From Methanodesulfokora sp964525965 (lineage in GTDB: Archaea; Korarchaeota; Korarchaeia; Korarchaeales; Korarchaeaceae): a stretch of DNA of 10,202 bases. The position numbers were made by a program, and so were the translations under genes. Under the pieces are notes generated by a model that made no database searches, was not told the origin of the DNA, and was given only the letters and a program-made list of their open reading frames with translations. The stretch is from assembly GCA_964525965.1 (NCBI GenBank), contig CAZGKA010000102.1, positions 1-10,202 on the forward strand. The letters are read 5' to 3'. This document shows positions 1-5,128 of the stretch, piece after piece; within the stretch, counting starts at the first letter, position 1; the number at the start of each line of letters is the position of its first letter.

Positions 1-420
1 AGATGAATTAGTGGAGGACTTTTCGAGTTGCTTGAGAAACTCCTCAACGCTCATCGCCTCAAGATACCTGAGCAGATCTTCGTCCGCTGTCACGAGCTTG
101 CACCTCAGCTTGCGCGCCGTCTGAAGGTATGATGCGTCGTAGTAGGTGAGGTTCTCCCGCTCGGCCAACCGGAGGGTCTCCTTTATCTCACCGTCGGTGC
201 GCACCACCTCCAGGTACGAGAAGACCCTCTCAAACATCTCAGCCACAATGTCCGGATCTCTTATCCTGCCTCTCCGGATCTCCTTCCACAGGACGTTTCC
301 CACCTCATACACGGTAAGATCGAGCACCAGGATCTCTTCCCTGTGATCCAGTATCTCCTCCTTGAGTTTCGCCAGCAAGGGATAGAGAGCGGAAGTGTCG
401 AGGAGGTATTTCTCGGCCAT
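1..420 (-). CDS. vapC: VapC-type PIN-domain ribonuclease toxin (3' end outside window)
   Basis: Toxin of a VapBC module, expected to be an Mg2+-dependent endoribonuclease that is held inactive by its VapB partner. Translating from the ATG at 420 gives 140 residues with no stop before the window edge; PIN toxins are usually 125-145 residues, so only a few are missing. The PIN acidic tetrad is visible: D8 in the opening YLLDTSAL, E39 in LTVYEVGN, D95 in TYYDASYL, and D113 in LVTADEDL. The start codon shares one base with the stop of the upstream antitoxin (TGATG), the usual translational coupling of these pairs. PIN nuclease identity is strong; that it is a toxin rests on the neighbour. The RNA target cannot be read from sequence. 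Confidence 0.9.
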   Translation of the reverse strand, partial: MAEKYLLDTSALYPLLAKLKEEILDHREEILVLDLTVYEVGNVLWKEIRRGRIRDPDIVAEMFERVFSYLEVVRTDGEIKETLRLAERENLTYYDASYLQTARKLRCKLVTADEDLLRYLEAMSVEEFLKQLEKSSTNSS

Positions 421-644
421 CATCCCTCCCTTCGAGTCTCCCTGACGAGCCGAGCCCACTCCTCTGGCGTGACGTCCATGGATTCCAAGGCCTTCCTGAT
501 CAGTGCTCTGAGCCTCTCCTTCCTGATCCTCATGATCTCATCGGCCAGGGTCCTCTCAATGAGCTCCTTCAGATTTATGCCCAGCTCTTCGGCCTCCTTT
601 TTCAACTCCCTCCGAACCCTCACGGACAGCACTTCTGTAGACAT
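420..644 (-). CDS. vapB: VapB-type antitoxin, predicted ribbon-helix-helix
   Basis: A 74-residue protein upstream of and overlapping vapC, so the cognate antitoxin. The N-terminus has a short strand (EVLSVRVRRELKKEAEEL) followed by a helix (INLKELIERTLADEI), the pattern of ribbon-helix-helix VapB proteins, which bind operator DNA as dimers. The charged C-terminal half (about residues 35-74) is the expected toxin-wrapping segment. The frame stays open up to an ATG at 671, but a TATA-like box at 676-681 predicts transcription starting near 650, so the ATG at 644 is the likely start, on a very short leader. The family call rests on pattern and context, not on a highly conserved motif. Confidence 0.8.
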   Translation of the reverse strand: MSTEVLSVRVRRELKKEAEELGINLKELIERTLADEIMRIRKERLRALIRKALESMDVTPEEWARLVRETRREG

Positions 645-664
645 GGTACCCTGAGAAATTCCTG

Positions 665-681
665 TATACATGATGTATAAA
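665..681 (-). promoter_or_regulatory. vapBC promoter with overlapping palindrome (candidate VapB operator)
   Basis: Read on the minus strand, a TTTATA box (676-681) lies about 26 bases before the expected transcription start near 650. An inverted repeat TATACA-TGA-TGTATA (665-670 and 674-679) overlaps this box and the DNA just downstream. A second short inverted repeat, GTTGA-CGA-TCAAC (690-702), lies just upstream. VapB proteins commonly repress their own promoter through such sites, so this is a good candidate autoregulatory operator. The repeat is seen directly; its function is inferred. Confidence 0.55.
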
Positions 682-707
682 ATCTATCTGTTGACGATCA
701 ACTGCCT

Positions 708-737
708 CCTCCCGGTCACCACTCAGCTATCGGGAGG
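708..737 (-). terminator. Stem-loop just past the PEP carboxykinase gene
   Basis: Seven-base arms CCTCCCG (708-714) and CGGGAGG (731-737) can pair with a 16-base loop. The hairpin begins 13 bases after the stop codon of the upstream gene on the minus strand. No T-run follows directly, and archaeal termination depends mostly on T-runs, so this may instead protect the mRNA 3' end or be incidental. Confidence 0.35.
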
Positions 738-750
738 GTGAGGGCCATCG

Positions 751-2541
751 CTACTCGAAGTCCATGGCGGTGTATATCTCCTTGGGAAGTCCTGGACAGT
801 CCTTGTTGAGGTAGTACTTGCTCTCCTCTATCTGAGCTTTAAGGAGCCTCTTAAACTCGTTTATGTCCATGTAACTGGTGGGATCCAGCTCTCTGAGCCT
901 CTCCTTGCTGATTCCAGGAACCTCCTCCGGAACCAGAACCTTCTCACCCCAGACCGGATGAGGCCTGAACTTCACCGCGCCCCTGCTGGCCTGAAGCAGG
1001 AAAAGCTCCGTCTCCTCTATGGAGGGCCTGGTACCTCCCCTGGCCTTGGGTATCCCGTTGACCTCCACCAGAATCGGTTCCGGAGCCTCTATCTCCCTGT
1101 CCCCAAGCTTCTTCTTGGTCCACCTGTACTCGGCCACTATGCGCCCGGTGGTGTTGCAGGCGTACACCTCCACGGGATTGCCCTGCTCCTTCCTCCTCTT
1201 CAGGTACTCGTAGAACCTCACCACATGATCGGTGTTTCTGACGCCCATCGTGAACGGCTTTGCATACCTGGCAACGAACCTCACCCTTCCCACGACCTCC
1301 TTGGCCTGAGCGGGATGGCCTATCGTCCTGCCGTCGGCCAGGAACTTAGCCGCCAAGGCTATGTCCTCTATCTTGACCCAAGCGTAGTCGGTGAAGTAGC
1401 CCGGAGAGAGGAAGACAGCTGTGGTCAGGGGACCGCTCGACTCCACGTCCCCATCGAAGTAGCCGGTGTCGTCCAGGTAGAGGACGCTCCTGGAGTTTTT
1501 GTTCGGAGCCCCGAAGTACTGGAAGAGCTCTCCCTTGAAGCTCGGCATCCCGTTCTCGTCAAACTCGGTGTTCTCATGGAGGGCTCTGGGACTCATGGCT
1601 GCCCTCCACATGACCTCCTGCTCGGGGGAGAGATCCTCGGTCTTCGTCCAAGCGCCCCTCTCGGATCCTATGACCCTGTCCTCGAATATGGCCACTATGT
1701 CGTCGTTCTTTATCACCTGATCCTTCACGTAGTCCAGGGGGTTTATGCCGAACCTCTCCACGTAGACCTTGGAGTTCCTCGGGGTCCATACGTAGAGACC
1801 GTGAGTGGACTTGCCCGTGCCCGTGAGGCCCCACACGCACATCACGATCCTGCGCCAGGTTCCATCAACCCTCTTGACCGTGAACTCCCGCAGAGAGGCG
1901 TGCTCCCCCGTTCCCCCTTTCTTGTAGACGTGGTAGATCCAGTGGGTCAACACGGCCTTCTTGACCTCTCCCTGATAGGAGGACATCGTTATCACGGTGA
2001 AGCTGTGGTGGGGGAACCTCATCACCATCAGGAGCCTGTCGGTGCCAGGTATCTTCGGGTTGCCGAGGTAGTGGGGTATCACGAACACCTCTGCCTCGGG
2101 CTCCTCATCCGGGGGCGCTGGAAAGACGAGCTGGCTCCACCTGTAGGCTATGTCCGGGAACTGTGGATCCACGTAAACCGTGGCGTGCATCTGGGCTCTT
2201 GTGCCGGGCTTTCCCACGTAACCGTCCACCTTTATCAGGGGGCCCTGGGCAAGTATGTGCTCCAGAATCCTCATGAGGAGGAGCTTGTGCTCCCTCTGGA
2301 GCTGGTCATCCCTCTCTATCACCACCGTGTTCGCCGCGGACCTGCTCCATATGTTGGAGGCCCAGTTCCAAGACCCGTTCCTGTAGTGCATCCCGTAGAG
2401 CTTAGCTCTATCCAACAGGTCAGGTGGGTTGTCTAGGAGAGGAGTTATCCTCGCCCTCCTCTTGACCTCTAAAATCCTCCTGAAGGCCTCCTTGAACTTC
2501 TTAGGGGTCATCTCATCGAGGTTCGGTATGACCTTTACCAT
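751..2541 (-). CDS. pckA: ATP-type phosphoenolpyruvate carboxykinase, divergent archaeal form
   Basis: Predicted to interconvert oxaloacetate and phosphoenolpyruvate plus CO2 with a nucleoside triphosphate, linking the C4-acid pool to gluconeogenesis in the cytoplasm. The 596 residues line up along the whole length with the bacterial ATP-type enzyme (about 540). Landmarks are a substrate-arginine candidate R67 (SRSAAN); YQGEVKK (189-195), matching YGGEMKK with the metal-binding lysine K195; H214 in TGEHAS; the P-loop GLTGTGKST (238-246); acidic NDDI (279-282); LHENTEFDENG (321-331); NSR with R351; AVFLSPGYF (375-383); NTTGR (463-467); and a C-terminal VPEEVPGI...LDPTSYM. About 20 extra residues separate the P-loop from the acidic motif, and the usual GDDEHGW is not conserved. 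A TATA-like AATATTTTT (2571-2579) fits a start at 2541 on a short leader. Nucleotide preference is unproven. Confidence 0.8.
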   Translation of the reverse strand: MVKVIPNLDEMTPKKFKEAFRRILEVKRRARITPLLDNPPDLLDRAKLYGMHYRNGSWNWASNIWSRSAANTVVIERDDQLQREHKLLLMRILEHILAQGPLIKVDGYVGKPGTRAQMHATVYVDPQFPDIAYRWSQLVFPAPPDEEPEAEVFVIPHYLGNPKIPGTDRLLMVMRFPHHSFTVITMSSYQGEVKKAVLTHWIYHVYKKGGTGEHASLREFTVKRVDGTWRRIVMCVWGLTGTGKSTHGLYVWTPRNSKVYVERFGINPLDYVKDQVIKNDDIVAIFEDRVIGSERGAWTKTEDLSPEQEVMWRAAMSPRALHENTEFDENGMPSFKGELFQYFGAPNKNSRSVLYLDDTGYFDGDVESSGPLTTAVFLSPGYFTDYAWVKIEDIALAAKFLADGRTIGHPAQAKEVVGRVRFVARYAKPFTMGVRNTDHVVRFYEYLKRRKEQGNPVEVYACNTTGRIVAEYRWTKKKLGDREIEAPEPILVEVNGIPKARGGTRPSIEETELFLLQASRGAVKFRPHPVWGEKVLVPEEVPGISKERLRELDPTSYMDINEFKRLLKAQIEESKYYLNKDCPGLPKEIYTAMDFE

Positions 2542-2570
2542 GATCAGCGCCTGGACTACGCTCCTGTGTC

Positions 2571-2580
2571 AAAAATATTA
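2571..2580 (-). promoter_or_regulatory. TATA box of the PEP carboxykinase gene
   Basis: On the minus strand the A+T run TAATATTTTT is centred about 34 bases before the ATG at 2541. With the usual archaeal spacing of about 26 bases, transcription would begin near 2549, leaving a leader of under 10 bases. No Shine-Dalgarno sequence precedes the ATG, in keeping with that. Confidence 0.5.
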
Positions 2581-2604
2581 ATCTAACCTAACTGGTCATG
2601 GAGC

Positions 2605-2612
2605 CTTTTTAT
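2605..2612 (+). promoter_or_regulatory. TATA box of the DNA ligase gene
   Basis: CTTTTTAT is centred about 29 bases before the ATG at 2638, which predicts a leaderless or near-leaderless transcript. The nearest GAGGG (2616-2620) is too far upstream to serve as a ribosome site. It shares a 96-base divergent region with the PEP carboxykinase promoter. Confidence 0.5.
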
Positions 2613-2637
2613 CGTGAGGGTTGCGTCATAATCTCGA

Positions 2638-3579
2638 ATGAAGCTCTCCGAACTCTCGAAGTTGGCCAAGAAGATAGCATCCACAAGCTCTAGGAAGGAG
2701 AAGGTTCACCTCCTAGCATCGCTGATAAGGGAGCTCGATCCGGAGGAGGCCGAGAAGGCCGTGCTTATCCTGACGGGGAAGATCTTCAAGGACGAGAGGA
2801 AGCTCGATGTCTCCTGGTCGACGATCCTCAGGGTCGCCAGAACACTCTCCAAGGTTGAGAAGGTGGAGGGCGTGGATCTGGGAGAGGTCGTGAGCTCCCT
2901 CATGAGGTCGGCCAAGAGGCAGACCTCTCTGTTCGAGGTGGAGCAAACGGTTCCGGAGGTGTACAGGCAGCTCGAGAGGATGGCCGAGATCAGCGGCCAT
3001 GGATCCAGAAGGAGAAAGGAGGAAATTCTCAGATCCCTGCTCTCCTCTTTAAGTCCAGAAGAGGTGTGGCTCCTGACCAACGCTCTCGTGGGGGAGACCA
3101 GGTTGGGCCTGAGCGAGGGTCTTTTGCTGGATGCCATAGCCGAGGCCAAGGGGCTCCCGAGAGAGTTCGTCGTGAGAGCCACGATGCTCGTCGGAGAGCC
3201 TTACTCCCTCCTCAAGATGAGCAGAAAGGAGATCGTCGAGGTCAGGCCTGTTCCGTTCAGGCCCGTCAGACCGATGCTCGCCCAGACAGCTCAAGATCTT
3301 GAAGAGGTCTTGAGGGAGCTCGGGAAGTGCGCTCTGGAGTACAAGCTCGATGGCGTGAGGGTTCAGGTTCATTCAGATGGCGAGAGGGTGAGGATATTCA
3401 GCAGAAGAATGTTGGACATAACGGAGATGGTTCCCGAGATAGCTGGCCTCGGGTTCGGCAGGGTGATACTGGAGGGGGAGCTTATAGCGGAGAGGGAGGG
3501 TCCGCTGCCCTTCCAGGTTCTCATGAGGAGGTTCAGGAGATCTCGCTTGGCGCCGGTCTCATCGAGGAGATACCTCTGA
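2638..3579 (+). CDS. lig: ATP-dependent DNA ligase, N-terminal part (before frameshift)
   Basis: First portion of a replicative-type ATP-dependent DNA ligase, which seals nicks such as those between Okazaki fragments through an enzyme-AMP intermediate. Residues 1 to about 205 form the helical DNA-binding domain typical of archaeal and eukaryotic ligase I enzymes, including the conserved VGETRLGLSEGLLLDAIA stretch. The nucleotidyltransferase domain then begins: motif I is EYKLDG, with the AMP-accepting lysine K236 and R241 after it; motif III is VRIFSRR (251-257); and motif IIIa is ILEGELIA (277-284). Homology continues through PFQVLMRRFRR to residue 301 (base 3540). The next 12 residues up to the TGA at 3577-3579 do not resemble ligases. 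The remaining domains continue in another frame from about 3541. As read, this fragment lacks motifs IV-VI and should be inactive alone. Confidence 0.9.
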   Translation: MKLSELSKLAKKIASTSSRKEKVHLLASLIRELDPEEAEKAVLILTGKIFKDERKLDVSWSTILRVARTLSKVEKVEGVDLGEVVSSLMRSAKRQTSLFEVEQTVPEVYRQLERMAEISGHGSRRRKEEILRSLLSSLSPEEVWLLTNALVGETRLGLSEGLLLDAIAEAKGLPREFVVRATMLVGEPYSLLKMSRKEIVEVRPVPFRPVRPMLAQTAQDLEEVLRELGKCALEYKLDGVRVQVHSDGERVRIFSRRMLDITEMVPEIAGLGFGRVILEGELIAEREGPLPFQVLMRRFRRSRLAPVSSRRYL

Positions 3580-4268
3580 AGCTCTACCTGTTCGACGCCC
3601 TCCTCGTGGGTGACAGGAGCCTCATAGATAATCCCTACTTTGAGAGGAGAGGTGTTCTGGAGGATTTGGTGAGGGAGATCAACTACGATCGTGTGAGACT
3701 CGTTCCCTGCATCGTGACCGACAGCCTGGAAGAGGCTAGAGATTTCTTCAGACGGGCCGTGGAGGATGGCTACGAGGGCGTGATGCTCAAGGACCTGAGG
3801 TCCCCTTACGTCCCCGGGACCAGAGGAAGGCACTGGCTGAAGTTCAAGCACACCAACACGCTGGACCTCGTGATAGTGGCGGCGGAGAGGGGCTATGGGA
3901 GGAGGCACAGGTGGTTCAGCGACTACTATCTGGCCGCTAGGACGGATCACGGCTTCGAGATCGTTGGAAAGACGTTCAAGGGTCTGAGCGATGAGGAGTT
4001 CGAGTGGATGACCAGGAAGCTGGAGTCCATAGCCGTGGAGAGGACGGACGGGTTCATCAGGGTCAGGCCGGAGATAGTGGTCGAGGTGGCCTTCAACGAG
4101 GTCCAGAGAAGCCCCAAGTACAGGAGCGGCTTCGCTCTCAGGTTCGCCAGGATAGTCAGGATAAGGGAGGACAAGTCTCCGGAGGAGGCGGACACCTTGG
4201 AGAGGATCAGGGAGATCTTCAGGAACCAGATGAGGAGATCTGGCCGTCAGGAGTCTGAGACCCAGTAG
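3543..4268 (+). CDS. lig: ATP-dependent DNA ligase, C-terminal part (after frameshift)
   Basis: Continuation of the ligase in the frame one base back (-1). It opens with SLGAGLIEEIPLKLYLFDAL, which corresponds to the stretch after MRRFRR in archaeal ligases. It keeps motif IV EDGYEGVMLKD (about 3762-3794), the RGRHWLKFK motif V with its two lysines (about 3822-3848), and an OB-fold domain ending in motif VI-like ALRFARIVRIREDKSPEEAD. It has no natural start codon at this position; it makes sense only joined to the upstream part. Adding one base near 3540 gives a 543-residue protein, close to the usual 550-600, with the normal 13 residues between MRRFRR and the end of IPL. Nothing else in the downstream frame is damaged, so the break is recent, an assembly error or a recoding event. 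The last 22 bases overlap the convergent alaX gene. Confidence 0.88.
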   Translation, partial: SLGAGLIEEIPLKLYLFDALLVGDRSLIDNPYFERRGVLEDLVREINYDRVRLVPCIVTDSLEEARDFFRRAVEDGYEGVMLKDLRSPYVPGTRGRHWLKFKHTNTLDLVIVAAERGYGRRHRWFSDYYLAARTDHGFEIVGKTFKGLSDEEFEWMTRKLESIAVERTDGFIRVRPEIVVEVAFNEVQRSPKYRSGFALRFARIVRIREDKSPEEADTLERIREIFRNQMRRSGRQESETQ

Positions 4269-4993
4269 TGAACTCTGGATCCTCCCTCAAAGAGCTCAAT
4301 GCCCTTCACCACGATCCTGCCCACCTCAGAGGTTCTCCTGACGTGGGTCCCGGAGCAGGGTATCGCGTTCAAGCCCTTGACCTCGACGACCCTGTAGACG
4401 GGAAGTTCTGGAAGCCTCCCCATGTTGGGGGCACCGTACACAAATTTGTCCAGCTCATCCCTGCTCACGTAATGGATCAGGACCTCCCTATCGTCCAGGA
4501 TCTCGTTGGCGACCTTCTCTATCTCGTCGGCAGCGAAAGGATCGATCCTGTTCGCATACTCCACGTAGGCATCGGGAGGACCGTGGAAGGCCCCCAACGT
4601 GCTGGTCTCACCGAAGATTTTGAAGACCGCCCTGTCTATCACGTGGCCGGCGGTGTGAAGCCTCATTATAAGGTACCTCCTCTCCCAGTCCAGCTCCTGG
4701 GACACCTCTCCCTCCAGCTGACCCTCCAACAGCTTGCCGTAGATGACCACAACCCCACGGCTCTCGAGGACCTTCTTCACCTCGAACTCGACCTTTCCCC
4801 TCAGCCAGCCCAGGTCGCTGGGCTGCCCTCCTCCCATGGGATGAAATATCGACGCGTCCAAGACGACGTAGTACCTTCTTCCCTTCTCCTTCACAGCTCT
4901 CAGGACCTTAGCCTCAGCCGTCCTTATGTAGGAGTCCCTCAGGTAGATCTTCTCGGTTGGAGGAAGACCCGACACGACCTCCTCTATTCTCAT
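4247..4993 (-). CDS. alaX: AlaX-type alanyl-tRNA editing protein
   Basis: Free-standing relative of the alanyl-tRNA synthetase editing domain; AlaX proteins hydrolyse serine (and sometimes glycine) wrongly attached to tRNA-Ala. Counting from an upstream in-frame ATG at 5008, the zinc-binding residues are H118 and H122 in RLHTAGH, and C218 and H222 in IPCSGTH. FHPMGGGQPSD (55-65) is the N-terminal beta-barrel signature that marks the longer AlaX-M type; at about 250 residues it fits that class. The ATG at 4993 is preferred over 5008 because the only nearby TATA-like box (5017-5024) would start transcription near 4994, making the message leaderless; five residues are at stake. Its 3' end overlaps the convergent ligase gene by 22 bases. 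Confidence 0.9.
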   Translation of the reverse strand: MRIEEVVSGLPPTEKIYLRDSYIRTAEAKVLRAVKEKGRRYYVVLDASIFHPMGGGQPSDLGWLRGKVEFEVKKVLESRGVVVIYGKLLEGQLEGEVSQELDWERRYLIMRLHTAGHVIDRAVFKIFGETSTLGAFHGPPDAYVEYANRIDPFAADEIEKVANEILDDREVLIHYVSRDELDKFVYGAPNMGRLPELPVYRVVEVKGLNAIPCSGTHVRRTSEVGRIVVKGIELFEGGSRVHYWVSDS

Positions 4994-5016
4994 AGGATGA
5001 TTCAACATCCCACATG

Positions 5017-5024
5017 CTTTAAGG
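5017..5024 (-). promoter_or_regulatory. TATA box of alaX
   Basis: Minus-strand CCTTAAAG is centred about 27 bases before the ATG at 4993 and only about 12 bases before the ATG at 5008. Archaeal spacing therefore favours 4993 as the first codon. The match to the consensus is moderate. Confidence 0.45.
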
Positions 5025-5096
5025 CTTGCTGAGATTTCGGCCTGCCGTGGCCTCTACAGGAAAAAGGTTCAACTCCAATGGAATCTTTCAGGAACG

Positions 5097-5105
5097 CTTA
5101 TTTAC
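5097..5105 (+). promoter_or_regulatory. TATA box of the DUF3160 operon
   Basis: CTTATTTAC is centred about 28 bases before the GTG at 5129. This predicts a leaderless transcript and supports the GTG start, which has no Shine-Dalgarno sequence before it. Confidence 0.5.
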
Positions 5106-5128
5106 TTCTGCAGCGATGATACGAACAG

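Noticed and set aside
672..750. A classical intrinsic terminator after the PEP carboxykinase gene
   Set aside because: The stem-loop is real but has no T-run after it, so I kept it only as a low-confidence termination or mRNA-end element.
958..2436. Open 492-codon frame on the plus strand opposite the PEP carboxykinase gene
   Set aside because: The peptide is rich in H, G, P, L and V in the manner of antisense translation of a G+C-rich gene, has no recognisable domain, and the opposite strand has clear enzyme motifs along its full length.
3530..3548. Programmed -1 ribosomal frameshift in the ligase
   Set aside because: No slippery heptamer of the X-XXY-YYZ kind and no obvious downstream stem or pseudoknot were seen; a missing base is the simpler reading.
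4268..5032. Open 254-codon frame on the plus strand opposite alaX
   Set aside because: It mirrors alaX codon for codon, while alaX carries the HxxxH and CxxxH zinc motifs; no motif or promoter supports the plus-strand frame.
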